Origin: Acidobacteriota bacterium
GTDB lineage: Bacteria > Acidobacteriota > Thermoanaerobaculia > Thermoanaerobaculales > Thermoanaerobaculaceae
Reading direction: 5' to 3'
NCBI GenBank assembly: GCA_016213675.1
Contig: JACQZW010000054.1
Location: 1-64,000 of the forward strand
Length of the DNA stretch: 64,000 nucleotides
Numbering within the stretch: position 1 is the first letter of the stretch; every line of letters begins with the position of its first letter. Both the position numbers and the translations under genes were made by a program. The notes under the pieces were generated by a model that saw only the letters and a list, made by a program, of their open reading frames with translations, had not been told where the DNA came from and made no database searches. Positions 32,685-43,106 of the stretch are shown here, piece by piece.

Positions 32685-35600
32685 CATCGAAGTCCAGCGC
32701 CTGCTCGTCATGCTCGAGGCGCGTCTCGACGACTACAACCGCCAGATGCAGACGGCGACCGGTCGCCTCGACCAGGTCGAGAAGGCGCACGGCAAGGTCT
32801 CGACGGCCGCAGCCGGCGCGCAGAAGTCGTTCGGCGGGCTCACCTCGGCGGCTGCCGGCCTGGCCGGCGCGTTCGGCGGGCTCCTGTCGATCGGAGCCGT
32901 GGCGACGGCGCTACGCTCTGTGGTCGGCGCGTCCATCGAGGCCGAGCGGGCGGACATCAAGCTACAGGCGGTCTTGAAGGCCACGGGTTACGTCGCCGGT
33001 GTGACGGCCGAGCAGATCGGCGGCTACGCCTCGCAGATGCAGAGCCTCACCGGCGTCGACGACGACACGATCAAGTCGGCCGCCGCGGTCCTCGCGACGT
33101 TCAAGAACGTCCGCGAGCAGGGCTTCGAGCGGACGATGACCGCCGCCCTCGACCTGTCCGCCGTCTTCGGGCAGGACCTGCAGGGCTCGGTCACGATGCT
33201 CGGCAAGGCACTCGAGGACCCGATCACCGGCATGACGGCGCTGCGCCGGGTCGGGGTGTCGTTCTCGGAGTCTGAGAAGGAAGTCATCAAGGACCTGGTC
33301 GAGCACAACAAGCTTGCCGACGCGCAGGCGAAGATCCTTGCCGTCGTCGAGGCGCAGGTCGGTGGGACGGCGAAGGCCCTCGGGCAGACGCTCGGCGGGC
33401 AGATCAACGTCGCGAAGGCCGCGTTCGGCGATCTGCAGGAACAGGTCGGGTTCTTCCTCACGAAGTCGCTGAATCTCGGGATGGTCGCGAACACCTGGGC
33501 CGGATGGTTCTCGAAGTGGTCCGGCGCGATGGAGGGCGCGGCGAAGAGCACCGACGGCACAGCGACCAGCCTCAGGGCCGAGGAGAAGGCGCTTCGCGCG
33601 AACATCGCGGCGATGGAGGTCGCGGTCAAGGCGACGAAGGCCGGCGACCCGGTCCGCGACCAGCTCATCCGGCAACTGCAAGACGAGCGCCTCAAGCTTG
33701 ACCTGACCACGAAGGAACTCGGCGAGAAGGTCGAGCAGGAAAAGAAGGCGAAGGATTCCGGCGAGAATCTCACGACCACGACTCGCGAGCTGACGAAGGA
33801 AGAGGAGAAGGCCGCCAAGCAGAAGCGCGCGGACGTCGAGGCGACCGAGGATCTGATCGCCGCCAACACGGACCTTGGCGAGGCGCAGCTCGACTACACG
33901 CGCGGCCTCGCGGATCTCAATGAGCGGCTGGCGCGCGGCAGCATCTCGCAGCAGCAGTACAACGACGCCATGCTCTCCCTCGGCGTCACCTACGCCAAGG
34001 CGCGCGGCGAGGCGAACAACTGGTATCAGTCGCTCATCAAGGTCGAGAAGACGACCGAGTCGAACGCGGAGAAGGCGCGCGAGTTCCGCGAGGCGCTGCA
34101 GTGGCTTTACAACGTGTGGGGCGGCACCCAGATGCCGACCTTCGACACGCTCGGCGATGACCTCGGGCAGACGGTCAAGCTTGCCGTGGCCGACGGCTTC
34201 GCCGAGGGCATCACCGACGGGATCTTCGGCACGCTTGCCGGGCATGAGTTCGAGGATGCGTGGTCTGGGATCTGGGAGTCGCTGTGGCGTCAGTCGGCGC
34301 TACAGATGGACAGCTTCCTCAAGACGACCTTCGAGACCGGGGATTTCCGCAAGGGGCTCGAGGCGGCCGGCGTGATGAAGGGCGGGAAGATCGACTGGGG
34401 CGGTGCGTTGGGGGCGGCCGGCGGCATGGTGCTCGGCTACGGCGTGCAAAAGAGCAACCGATGGATGTCGGCCGCTGGCGGTGCGATGTCAGGGGCGTCT
34501 ATCGGCATGGGGGCCGGTCCGTGGGGGGCGGCGATCGGCGCGGTGATCGGCGCGATCGCCGGTTACATCATGGGCGGTGCCGGCTCCGGCGGCCGGAAGG
34601 ACTACCGCGTCGGCTTCGGCGGATATGGCGTCCCGATGGTTGGCATGGAGGACGTGAGCGGTCCGGAGCGCGCGGAGCTCGCCAGGCAGTTCCTCGACAA
34701 GTACAAGACCTACCGCGCCGGATTCTCCGACGTGATGCAGCTACTCGGTGGATCGGCGGACTTCAGGGGCTTCCAGTTCCAGACATCGGGCAGCTCGCGC
34801 GACCTCAACTCCATGTGGAAGCAGATCGTCTCCGGCGAGCTGCCCCGGGCGATGCTCGCGCACATTCAGCCGCAGATGATCGCGGGTCTACAGGGGATGG
34901 GGATCGGAAGCGGCCGGATCGGCAGCGAGTTGCAGAGCCTGCAGGAAGGCTCGTTCGACACGGCCTTCGCGAAGTTCAAGGCGTGGCTCGGCGCAATCGT
35001 CAGCCTCGACGAGGCCATGGAGACGATGGGCGGCGGTGTCCAGTCGCTGCGTGACAAGGTCAACGAAACGACCCGCGAGAGCTTCCTCGGCGGGTTCGAC
35101 GACTTCATGGAGCGCGCCCGGGAGCTGACGGAGGGTGTCGAGGGCCTATTCAGCGACGAACAGGTCGCGAACGCGCAGGAACTGCTGGAGCTTGGGCAGC
35201 AGCAGTGGCAGGCAACCCTGCAGTACATGGGGCAGCTTGAGTCGTGGATCAAGGGGATCAGCGAGGGCGCCGACGAGACCCGCTTCGGCTGGCAAGAGCA
35301 ACTCGCCCGCGAGGGTGGCAACGCGAACCTCGGCGCGTTCTGGCAGACCGAGCTCGAGCGCCTGCAAGGCGTGATCGGCGGGGCCGGGAGCGGCGAGCAG
35401 ATCAGCGAGGCGTGGCAGCGGTTCCAGCAGATCGCCGACCAGCTTTGGAATCTCGACCTCGGTGACGGGGATGCCGCGAACTTCGGGTTCCGCCAGTGGG
35501 TCGAACAGCTCTTCGATCAGACCGAGGCGCTTGCGCTCGGCGGGCTTGAGGGCTTCGAGGAAGAGGCGGCGCAGAAGGCAGAGGAGCAGCGCTTGCAGTA

Positions 35601-35886
35601 CGAAGCGATGCGCGACGCGCTCGCCGGCGCGACGTCCGGCGCCTCCGGTACGGACACGGCGATGCAGCAGCTCTCAGAGACGACCGACGAGCTGAACGAC
35701 GGGCTTCAGGAGACCTCTGACGCGATGGACACGTTCCGGCAGCGCATGGAGGCGACGGCCGCTGTAATGGAGCGGATCAACGGGACGGTCGGCGTCGCGC
35801 TCTACCTGCCTGAGCCGTGGCAGGGCGAGCCGAACGCCGGGCAGACCGACCTCGTGCGGATCATTCGGCGGGGGCAGACGTGGTGA
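32677..35886 (+). CDS. Tape measure protein
   Basis: 1069 residues; sets tail length and passes into the host during DNA entry. Helical and Ala-rich, with the N-terminal coiled coil and GLLSIGAVATALRSVVGASIEAE segment of the family, long coiled coils (about 300-460) and a hydrophobic Gly-rich region (about 580-640, GAAGGMVLGYG ... GAVIGAIAGYIMGG). At about 0.15 nm per residue this predicts a tail near 160 nm. It overlaps the chaperone T frame. Confidence 0.92.
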   Translation: MADIEVQRLLVMLEARLDDYNRQMQTATGRLDQVEKAHGKVSTAAAGAQKSFGGLTSAAAGLAGAFGGLLSIGAVATALRSVVGASIEAERADIKLQAVLKATGYVAGVTAEQIGGYASQMQSLTGVDDDTIKSAAAVLATFKNVREQGFERTMTAALDLSAVFGQDLQGSVTMLGKALEDPITGMTALRRVGVSFSESEKEVIKDLVEHNKLADAQAKILAVVEAQVGGTAKALGQTLGGQINVAKAAFGDLQEQVGFFLTKSLNLGMVANTWAGWFSKWSGAMEGAAKSTDGTATSLRAEEKALRANIAAMEVAVKATKAGDPVRDQLIRQLQDERLKLDLTTKELGEKVEQEKKAKDSGENLTTTTRELTKEEEKAAKQKRADVEATEDLIAANTDLGEAQLDYTRGLADLNERLARGSISQQQYNDAMLSLGVTYAKARGEANNWYQSLIKVEKTTESNAEKAREFREALQWLYNVWGGTQMPTFDTLGDDLGQTVKLAVADGFAEGITDGIFGTLAGHEFEDAWSGIWESLWRQSALQMDSFLKTTFETGDFRKGLEAAGVMKGGKIDWGGALGAAGGMVLGYGVQKSNRWMSAAGGAMSGASIGMGAGPWGAAIGAVIGAIAGYIMGGAGSGGRKDYRVGFGGYGVPMVGMEDVSGPERAELARQFLDKYKTYRAGFSDVMQLLGGSADFRGFQFQTSGSSRDLNSMWKQIVSGELPRAMLAHIQPQMIAGLQGMGIGSGRIGSELQSLQEGSFDTAFAKFKAWLGAIVSLDEAMETMGGGVQSLRDKVNETTRESFLGGFDDFMERARELTEGVEGLFSDEQVANAQELLELGQQQWQATLQYMGQLESWIKGISEGADETRFGWQEQLAREGGNANLGAFWQTELERLQGVIGGAGSGEQISEAWQRFQQIADQLWNLDLGDGDAANFGFRQWVEQLFDQTEALALGGLEGFEEEAAQKAEEQRLQYEAMRDALAGATSGASGTDTAMQQLSETTDELNDGLQETSDAMDTFRQRMEATAAVMERINGTVGVALYLPEPWQGEPNAGQTDLVRIIRRGQTW

Positions 35887-35890
35887 TCCG

Positions 35891-36520
35891 ATGAGGACCT
35901 TTTCTGCTACCGCCGAGGCGGCCCTCGCGGCCGTCAACAAGCTCGAAGCGTGGGGCATTGTGCTCACCCTGCGCGACGCGGCGGCGACGGAGCTCAGCTA
36001 CACGACAGCCGCCGAGTCGATCCCGTGGGGTGACACGACCTTCATTCCGAAGCCGATGACGGTCGAGTTGACGGACTGGGACAGCCCGGACTTCGCCGAG
36101 GCGCGCATCGTGCTCGCGGACTCAGCCTTCGCGCTCGCTCTCTCGCGCCGACGCGGCGAGCTGGACGGCGCGCTTGTGTGGGTCGCCGCTCTTTGGACGA
36201 CGGCCCCGGCGACGGCATGGGTTGCCGAGACGATGTTTACCGGGCGCGTCGAGGCTGCCTGGCCGAAAGAGGGATGGGTCGCGCTGCGCTGCGGGCCGCG
36301 GATGGCGGACTGGGCCGCACAGGCGCCTCCGGCGTTCTCGCCGCTGTGCCGCTACGTCAACGCCACGCAGTGCTCGTTCGTGACGAGCTGCAACCGGACC
36401 TACGCGGCCTGCACGGCAAACGCGCAAACGGCGATCTTCGGAGGCTTCCGGTTCCTGCCGGTCGACGGGACGGTCATCGAGTTCCGCGACGGCCGCGTGG
36501 TCGTGACGAGGGGGGCCTAG
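35891..36520 (+). CDS. Tail tip protein, gpL/DUF2163-like
   Basis: 209 residues. The C-terminal half has a Cys cluster CRYVNATQCSFVTSCNRTYAACTANAQ followed by IFGGF, like the gpL family, whose members bind an Fe-S cluster with similarly placed cysteines. The order after the tape measure and before the tip fibre supports a tail-tip hub role. Confidence 0.75.
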   Translation: MRTFSATAEAALAAVNKLEAWGIVLTLRDAAATELSYTTAAESIPWGDTTFIPKPMTVELTDWDSPDFAEARIVLADSAFALALSRRRGELDGALVWVAALWTTAPATAWVAETMFTGRVEAAWPKEGWVALRCGPRMADWAAQAPPAFSPLCRYVNATQCSFVTSCNRTYAACTANAQTAIFGGFRFLPVDGTVIEFRDGRVVVTRGA

Positions 36521-37612
36521 ATGAGCGCGCTCTACCCGATGAGCCCGGTCCCACGGGCATTCAGCGAGACGCGCGGCGACTGGCAGGCACTCACGCAGCG
36601 CGGGGTCGGCGGGGTGCGCGAGACGCTCGAGCGACTCACCGGGCCGTTGTTCGCGGCGTCCCATGCCTACCCGCTGCAGTTGCCGGGGGAGACCGCGATC
36701 CTGGACGCCTTTCACCAAAGCCGGAGGGGGCCCGCGCTCGCCTTCTACCTGGTCTCGTTCGATCCTTACGTCTACCGCGCGCTCGTGCGTCTCGGCCCCG
36801 GCAACAGCACGGCGAAGGCGTGGCCGGCTCCGATCTTCGCGCTTGACGAAACGACCTACGCGGCAGCCGCGCTCGCCATCGCAAGCGCCGCGAAGACCCG
36901 CGGCACGCACTGGGCGATCGGCGTCGAGAATCGTTGTCTGCAGTCCGAGGACTTCTCCGTCACCGCGACATGGGCCGTGATCGACGGGGCGACCGTTACC
37001 CGCACGAGTGGGCAGACGGATCCGCTGGGCGGCGCGCTCGCGTGGCGTATCCAGACGAGCGGAGGAGCGAGCACCCCGAAGCTTCAGCAGCAGATCGGTG
37101 TCCCTGCGCTCGCCCAGGTATCGCGCACGTCGATCTGGGTGAAGAACCTGTCCGCAACTAAGGCGGTCACGGTGATTGCGGCGGTCGGCTCGTCCCAGGT
37201 GATCGCGGCGGCGGCCGACTGGACGCAGGTTGTCCTCGCGCCAACTGGCGACGGAGCCGAGACGCACGTGATTCGGTTCGATGCGCCGGCCGCGGGAGAC
37301 GCGCTCGACTTCCGCGTGTGGCACCCGCAAGTCGCGTGGACGTCCGCGGTGTTCGGTGCGCCAGCCTCGACGTGGGAGTACCTGCCGACCGGAGCGACCG
37401 CGCTCACTGCTGACGCTTACGGCCGCATGTGGGTCGCGCTCTATCCAGTTGTCGCTGCGCCGGGCTCCACGGACCTGATCGAATTGAGCGCGATGGGCCG
37501 ATGGGTCTACCTCTGCCACTTCCCGGATGACGCGCGGCAGATCGTCCAGCTCGACACCCAGAACGGGACGCTCCGGGCGCTCGAGCTTGCGGTGCAGGGG
37601 GTGACGGCGTGA
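36521..37612 (+). CDS. Tail tip/baseplate protein with carbohydrate-binding-like part
   Basis: 363 residues. N-terminal region (PMSPVPRAFSETRGDWQAL ... RLTGPLFAASHAYPLQLPGE) precedes a beta-rich segment (about 140-300, TATWAVIDGATVTRTSGQT ... WVKNLSATKAVTV) resembling a carbohydrate-binding jelly roll. Probably a distal tail component that contacts the host surface; family not certain. Confidence 0.65.
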   Translation: MSALYPMSPVPRAFSETRGDWQALTQRGVGGVRETLERLTGPLFAASHAYPLQLPGETAILDAFHQSRRGPALAFYLVSFDPYVYRALVRLGPGNSTAKAWPAPIFALDETTYAAAALAIASAAKTRGTHWAIGVENRCLQSEDFSVTATWAVIDGATVTRTSGQTDPLGGALAWRIQTSGGASTPKLQQQIGVPALAQVSRTSIWVKNLSATKAVTVIAAVGSSQVIAAAADWTQVVLAPTGDGAETHVIRFDAPAAGDALDFRVWHPQVAWTSAVFGAPASTWEYLPTGATALTADAYGRMWVALYPVVAAPGSTDLIELSAMGRWVYLCHFPDDARQIVQLDTQNGTLRALELAVQGVTA

Positions 37613-40600
37613 CGCTCCGCCCGCGCCTGCCGTCGCCTCCGACCCAGGTGAATCCGAATCAGCCGACGGGTGGGGGCGCTCCAATCGACCCGTTTCCCGG
37701 GACGCCGGCGATCCCACAGCCGCCGCCCTATCAGTGGTTCATCCCGAACGACACATCGGGCGGCCCCGAGGCCACACCGACGCCGCGCGAGCCGCTCGAC
37801 CGGACCGTCAAGGTTTCGCGTGGTGCCGAGGGCCGGGCAATCCCGATCGCCTACGGCGCCTGTCAGGTCACGGGCGAGGTGTTCTGCCTCGTCGGCTACA
37901 ACGGCGCGCTGATCGTCGCCTACGCCCTTTCCCTGGCCTCCGGCACGCAGATCGAGGCCGTGGACAGCTACACGCTGAACGGCTACGCCTCTCCGGTGGC
38001 CGGCGTGACCGTCGAGACCTACCTCGGCAATCAGACCGGAGCCTCCGCCGTCAGCCCGATCCTCTCGGCGGCGATCAGCGGGTACACGCAGCGACACCCG
38101 GGCCTGGCCTTCATGGTGGTCCAGGTCGCATCCAGCGCGGAGCTGTTCGGTGGCATCCCGCAGCTCCGGGCCAACGTCCGGGGCCGCCGCGTCTACGATC
38201 ACCGGTCCTCGACGACGGCCTACCGCGCCAACCCGGCGCTCTGCGCGCGCGACCTGCGCGTCTCGCCCGACGGCGGCAACCGCGCGACGTCGGAGATCGA
38301 CGAGACGAGCGTCGACGCGATGGCGACCATGTGCGACGTCACGGTGTCGAGCGTCGCGCGGTTCACCTGTGGCTACGCCGTCCAGGACCGCCGCCCGCTC
38401 CGCGAGCACATCAAGGCGCTCCTCGATCCGGCGAGCCTCGAGCCCGTCCTGCAGGTCGGCGGGACGTGGGGCCTGGCGGGCCTCGTCGAGGGTGCGTCGC
38501 CGGGCCGCACGATCACCCAGGACGACCTCTTCGCCGAGGACGACGGCCGCGGGCCGCGCATCGCCGAGGAGCGGCCACTGAACCTCGACCAGATCCCGAC
38601 GGCCCTCAACTGCAGGTACTACGAGTCGACCCGGGAGTATGAGGACATGGCGCAGACCGCGCGCGCGCCCTACGTGCTCGCCGGGACCGAGCGGTTGCTC
38701 GAGCGCGACTACTCAGCGCGCAGCGTAGTCACGGCGCCGGTTGCCGCGCGGGTTGCCGGCGATCGGCTGAACATGGCCGCTGCGTCCGGCCGTCTCAATC
38801 TCGGCATGACGCGCGACGGCCTCAAGCTGCTGCGCGGCGAGATCGTCGGCTGCCAGGGCTTCCTCGGGCTTGGTCGGACGTGCCTGCAGTTCGACGGGGT
38901 GGACGACTACTGCTCGGCCGGCGAGGTCGAGCTGTCGACTCAGGGATCCGTCGAGGTGCGCTTCCGTTGCACGGGTTCGGGCGCCGGGCCGGCGATGGGC
39001 CTGATCTCGACCTACCCGCTCGGCTACCAGATCACGGTCATCTCGGCGACCGGCCTCCTCAACTGCTACTTCTCGAGCGGTGACAGCGCGACCGGGCTCG
39101 GGTACGACCTTCGCGACGGACTGGCGCATCATGTCGCGGTCACGCGCGGCACCGGAGCGGGTGCGCGGTTCATCGTCTACCTCGACGGGGAGGAGATCCA
39201 CAACGCCGCGGCCTCTGCGACGAGTGCGGCGAGCGCCGCCACCGCGACGATCTTCGGGGCGGCGAACGCGACTCCCGATTACCCGCTCGAGGGCACGCTC
39301 GAAGAGGTGCGGATCTGGAATGACGTCCGCACGCAGGACGAGATTCGCTACTACCAGCGCCGCGCGCTGTCCGGAGCCGAGGCCGGGCTGATCGGGCTGT
39401 GGCGGTTCGACGAGGGAACCGGTACGACGCTCGAGGACGACGTGAGCGAGGAGGGTGGCGAGGAGATCACCCCGCACGACTCGACGATCCACGGAGCGAC
39501 CTGGACGACGCGCCCCGAATACTACGTCGTCGGCAAGGTGCAGCCGCGCCTCGACGCGCCGCAGGTCGACGTCGAGCTCGCGGAGTGGTGGCCGCGGAGT
39601 CGGGCTACGGCGAACGTCCAGAGCACGGGCGGCACGCCAACCGCTCGCATTGACACGCGGACCGCGCTGCCGCGCAACGACCCGCAAGGTGTTCCGCCCG
39701 CCCCGGCGATTTCGTCGCTCACTGTCGAGGAAGACATCGTCGGCGGATCCACCCGTTACAAGCTGATCCTGACGTGGGTCGGGTCGGCCTCCGGTTTCGT
39801 GCGCGGCTACCGAATCCGCGTGACGGCGAATGGCGTGACACGCACCCTGCCGGATACCGGGCGTCTCGCCGAGCAGAGCGTGATCGACGTCCTCGAGCCG
39901 GGCTATGAGCACGTCGTTGGCATCAAGGCTGTCGGGATCACAGGCCAGCTCTCGACCGAGGACACCGACGCCATCACGCCGGGCAACTCGTTCACCGTGA
40001 CGCTCACGGCGACGGGGTCCTCGAAGATCACGAGCCCGATCGTCAACCGCGCCTCGCCGTACGTGCGCTACGTTGGCGGTCGCTGGGGGTTCTCGGTCGC
40101 GACCACCGGCGACGTCGCTCGCGTCGACATCCTGGTCGACGGCCGGACGGTAGGCTCTCTCGGCTCCGCTGGCGGCACCTTCGAGCTGTGGACCGCGAAG
40201 CTGTGGGATGCGAACATCGGGATCCCCGGCGCGAACTTCGTCAGCGGGTGTGAGCCGGGGAGCACCGTCACGGCGCGCGCCATTTCAAGCGACGGTCAGA
40301 CCGTCGACGACTCCGAGACCGCGGCGACGCCGACGAACATTTACGCCCTCAATACCTTCGCGTTCGATGATTGGGATCTGCTCTCGGCGCCGGCCGATGG
40401 CAGCGCGGGCGAGTTCCTTGGCGCGGTCGGCGCGAGCCCTGACACCGGCTCGCTGCCGCGTTTCGCGTCAGGCTGGCACTACGACCACGCGGACGCCGGG
40501 GTCGGGACGATTGACAACGGGAACGCGACTGAAGCCGTGAGCTTCGGCTGCACGTTTGCCGCGGCGCCCGGCATCGGACTCGCGGCCGAGGGCAACGAGG

Positions 40601-40698
40601 CAGTCTGGGTCTCGTCCGTGAGCACGACCGGATTCACCCTCAACCGCAGCGGGACAAGCGGATCTCTGAGCGTTCGTTGGGTCGCCTTCGGCGACTAG
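37609..40698 (+). CDS. Tail tip attachment protein J-like, with LamG and FN3 domains
   Basis: 1029 residues. The N-terminal third (RGAEGRAIPIAYGACQVTGEVF ... GYTQRHPGLAFMVVQV) is the gpJ-type tip hub. A concanavalin/LamG domain follows (about 425-585: CLQFDGVDDYCSAGEVELS ... LEEVRIWNDVRTQDEI ... GLIGLWRFDEGTG), then a second hub segment and a fibronectin-III-like region (about 705-800). The inserted LamG lectin domain is a likely receptor binder. It is the longest tail fibre gene and overlaps the previous one by ATGA. Confidence 0.85.
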   Translation: MTLRPRLPSPPTQVNPNQPTGGGAPIDPFPGTPAIPQPPPYQWFIPNDTSGGPEATPTPREPLDRTVKVSRGAEGRAIPIAYGACQVTGEVFCLVGYNGALIVAYALSLASGTQIEAVDSYTLNGYASPVAGVTVETYLGNQTGASAVSPILSAAISGYTQRHPGLAFMVVQVASSAELFGGIPQLRANVRGRRVYDHRSSTTAYRANPALCARDLRVSPDGGNRATSEIDETSVDAMATMCDVTVSSVARFTCGYAVQDRRPLREHIKALLDPASLEPVLQVGGTWGLAGLVEGASPGRTITQDDLFAEDDGRGPRIAEERPLNLDQIPTALNCRYYESTREYEDMAQTARAPYVLAGTERLLERDYSARSVVTAPVAARVAGDRLNMAAASGRLNLGMTRDGLKLLRGEIVGCQGFLGLGRTCLQFDGVDDYCSAGEVELSTQGSVEVRFRCTGSGAGPAMGLISTYPLGYQITVISATGLLNCYFSSGDSATGLGYDLRDGLAHHVAVTRGTGAGARFIVYLDGEEIHNAAASATSAASAATATIFGAANATPDYPLEGTLEEVRIWNDVRTQDEIRYYQRRALSGAEAGLIGLWRFDEGTGTTLEDDVSEEGGEEITPHDSTIHGATWTTRPEYYVVGKVQPRLDAPQVDVELAEWWPRSRATANVQSTGGTPTARIDTRTALPRNDPQGVPPAPAISSLTVEEDIVGGSTRYKLILTWVGSASGFVRGYRIRVTANGVTRTLPDTGRLAEQSVIDVLEPGYEHVVGIKAVGITGQLSTEDTDAITPGNSFTVTLTATGSSKITSPIVNRASPYVRYVGGRWGFSVATTGDVARVDILVDGRTVGSLGSAGGTFELWTAKLWDANIGIPGANFVSGCEPGSTVTARAISSDGQTVDDSETAATPTNIYALNTFAFDDWDLLSAPADGSAGEFLGAVGASPDTGSLPRFASGWHYDHADAGVGTIDNGNATEAVSFGCTFAAAPGIGLAAEGNEAVWVSSVSTTGFTLNRSGTSGSLSVRWVAFGD

Positions 40699-40707
40699 GA
40701 GGACACC

Positions 40708-41121
40708 ATGAAGAGGACAAGGCTTCTGGCGGCCGTTGCCGCCCTGGCGGTGCTGTGCGCGATGTCGGCGGCGGCGACCGACTACACCTACTCCGGCCCG
40801 GTTGCGTCGGCTGTGCGGACGATCCCGCTGCAGGCCGCCGCAGCGACCGGCAACGGGAACACCTGGAACACCCGCGGGGCGATCAACGACAACCTGGTCT
40901 TCGTCGCGTGGTCGGCGGGCTGCTCTGCCGGCGTTGTGACGATCGAGACGGCTGAGACTGCGGCGTACGCGGGGACGTGGGCGCCGCTGACGACCGTGTC
41001 GTGGTCGGCCGCGAGCAAGACGGACGTCGTGCAGATCATCGGGCCGATCGGCGTTATTCGGGCGCGGATCTCGACGGCTGTCGTGGGCGGCACGGTGACC
41101 GTGACCGCGTACGGGAGGTAG
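40708..41121 (+). CDS. Signal-peptide-bearing tail-module protein
   Basis: 137 residues. A clear signal peptide (MKRTRLLAAVAALAVLCAMSAAATD) precedes a beta-rich domain similar in style to the small proteins at 28631 and 31149. A good Shine-Dalgarno (AGGAGG) precedes it. A virion part with a Sec signal is unexpected; alternatively it is exported from the lysogen. Confidence 0.7.
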   Translation: MKRTRLLAAVAALAVLCAMSAAATDYTYSGPVASAVRTIPLQAAAATGNGNTWNTRGAINDNLVFVAWSAGCSAGVVTIETAETAAYAGTWAPLTTVSWSAASKTDVVQIIGPIGVIRARISTAVVGGTVTVTAYGR

Positions 41122-41123
41122 CC

Positions 41124-43106
41124 ATGCGCCGCGTCCTCCTCTCGCTGGCCCTCCTCATCCTCGCGCTGCCGGTGGCCGGGCAGGTGATCGTCAACGGTGT
41201 CGCCGTGTCGGGCGGTGGTGGCGTATTGGTCAACGGAGTGTCGACTTCGGCACCGTGCACGCTGCTCTCGGACGGTAGCTTGATCTGTGGGCACGCACGG
41301 TACACGCCGCTCTGCACCTTGGACGGTGTGTCGATCCAGAGCGTCGGAGCGACCACGACCACACTGGCGAAGACGGCGCACGGCTGCTCCGTGTGGCAGG
41401 GAGACATCGTCGCCGTCGAGGTGGCGTCGATTGCCTCGAACGTCGGCGCGTACCTGTACACGGGTACGGAGACCTTCCAACCAAACACGCTCGAACTCCT
41501 CGGGCTCCTCACGGCGCCCGAGACCAACATGCGGGTGGTGATCTACCGCGGCGTCGGGACGCTGTCCGAGGGCGGCAACATCGCCGCCAGCGCGGTCATC
41601 GACGAGGTGAAGGAGTCGGCCCTGCGGCTGGGCTACCGCATGGACATGACGACGGGGGAAAGCTCAGGGCTGAACATCTTCATGGGCACGCCCTACACGG
41701 GGGTGGGCTTCGGAACCGAGGGGGAAACAGGGCATCAGGTCATTCGGGTCTATCGGTACAACCATCAGTCGGTGCCGATCTTCTCGGTCGACGCCCGTGG
41801 CGATGTCGACGCGCGCGGCAACGTCACGGCGAGCGGAGGCGTCCTCTCCGGGGCGAACCTCACTGCAGCGAAAGTGACGGCTGGCGCCGCTCCGACGGTC
41901 ATTGCGAGCCCGACGACAGGATCAACCAGGTGGGATTACTCGTACGTGCCGATCGCCTGCGATGGCACACACGGGTTGGCGTCGGCGACGACGACGATCG
42001 CCGACGGGTACGCCACCCTCTCGGCCAATCACATCAACGTCGTGACGGTCCCGGCACAGACGAGCGGGGTCTGTTGGGTCGACATGAGGCGCGAGTTTTC
42101 GGGCGGGACGCCGGCGACGCTCGGCGTGGTGGGCCGCATCATTGCCTCACCAGCGGCCTCGACTGTCTACTACGATGATGGGGACGTTGGCGACGCGTCG
42201 GCGACTCCGACGACCAACACGACGGGCACGGTAACGGCGACCGTCGGGCGAATCGGAGCAGCGACCACCTCAACGGATTCCGCGCTCGAAGTCGTGTCGT
42301 CCGTGTACCCTGCGGCCCGGATCACGAGGACTGCGACCGACACGAACACCATCAACAACGCTCTCCAGGTTGTGAAGAAGACGACCGGGAACATGACGAC
42401 CGCGTTCGGTGCGCAAATCGAGTTCGCGATTCAGGACGACACCGCTGGGCCAAACGGCATCGCGACAATCTCCGGAGCACGATCCACGACCGACACCACC
42501 GGGTACATGGTGCTCGGGACGTCTGGCACCGACCGGGTGCGAATCTCTCCAACGGGAGGGGTTGGTATCGGCTACGTCGCCGCTGATGCAACGTCGTTCC
42601 TCGAGGTCGACGCGAGTTCGTCCTACACCACGTTCGTGCGCCTTCGGGACTCGGGCGTTGGGCACGGCATGACGGGCATATTGCCCACGGTCAACTTCGG
42701 CGCGTTCGACGAGGTGACCGACAACTCGGGCGGCCTGCTCGTCCGAGGGTTGACCGAGGACGTTGCTGACGTGGCGCCTGTCCTCATCCGGGGCATCTCG
42801 GGCAACGCCTCACCGACGGCGGCGATGCTCACCCTACGTGGGGAAAAGAAGTCGGGCACCGGGAGCGGAGCGATTGCAGTCGGTGAGAAGGTGCTGGAGA
42901 TAGACAACTACGGAACCAATCCGGTGACGATCTACGGGAGTGGCGCACTCACGGCGACGGGCGCGGTTACCGGGGCCAGCTTCACGGCCGGGGTCGCGGC
43001 CGGGATAACCACCGTCATCACCGTCCGCGACTCCGGCGGCGCGGCCGACTGCACGATCACCGTAACCGGCGGCATCATCACGGCGACGACTTGCTCGCAC
43101 ACATGA
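41124..43106 (+). CDS. Tail fibre-like protein with signal peptide
   Basis: 660 residues from ATG 41124. Signal peptide MRRVLLSLALLILALPVAGQ, then Gly/Thr/Ser-rich beta repeats of the tail-fibre type (VDARGDVDARGNVTASGGVLSGANL; LEVVSSVYPAARITRTATD; GALTATGAVTGASFTAGVAAG). The last segment (TVRDSGGAADCTITVTGGIITATTC) is a repeat found at the ends of phage tail-spike-like proteins. Lies after the J-like gene, the usual fibre location. Confidence 0.75.
   Translation: MRRVLLSLALLILALPVAGQVIVNGVAVSGGGGVLVNGVSTSAPCTLLSDGSLICGHARYTPLCTLDGVSIQSVGATTTTLAKTAHGCSVWQGDIVAVEVASIASNVGAYLYTGTETFQPNTLELLGLLTAPETNMRVVIYRGVGTLSEGGNIAASAVIDEVKESALRLGYRMDMTTGESSGLNIFMGTPYTGVGFGTEGETGHQVIRVYRYNHQSVPIFSVDARGDVDARGNVTASGGVLSGANLTAAKVTAGAAPTVIASPTTGSTRWDYSYVPIACDGTHGLASATTTIADGYATLSANHINVVTVPAQTSGVCWVDMRREFSGGTPATLGVVGRIIASPAASTVYYDDGDVGDASATPTTNTTGTVTATVGRIGAATTSTDSALEVVSSVYPAARITRTATDTNTINNALQVVKKTTGNMTTAFGAQIEFAIQDDTAGPNGIATISGARSTTDTTGYMVLGTSGTDRVRISPTGGVGIGYVAADATSFLEVDASSSYTTFVRLRDSGVGHGMTGILPTVNFGAFDEVTDNSGGLLVRGLTEDVADVAPVLIRGISGNASPTAAMLTLRGEKKSGTGSGAIAVGEKVLEIDNYGTNPVTIYGSGALTATGAVTGASFTAGVAAGITTVITVRDSGGAADCTITVTGGIITATTCSHT

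Noticed and set aside
36122-37717. Long antisense frame (531 codons) opposite tail tip genes
   Set aside because: Composition is Arg/Gly/Asp-rich noise typical of the opposite strand of GC-rich genes; sense genes overlap by ATGA and match tail order.
38713-39912. Antisense frame opposite the LamG part of the tail tip gene
   Set aside because: No ribosome site or recognisable domain; the sense strand codes a clear LamG domain.
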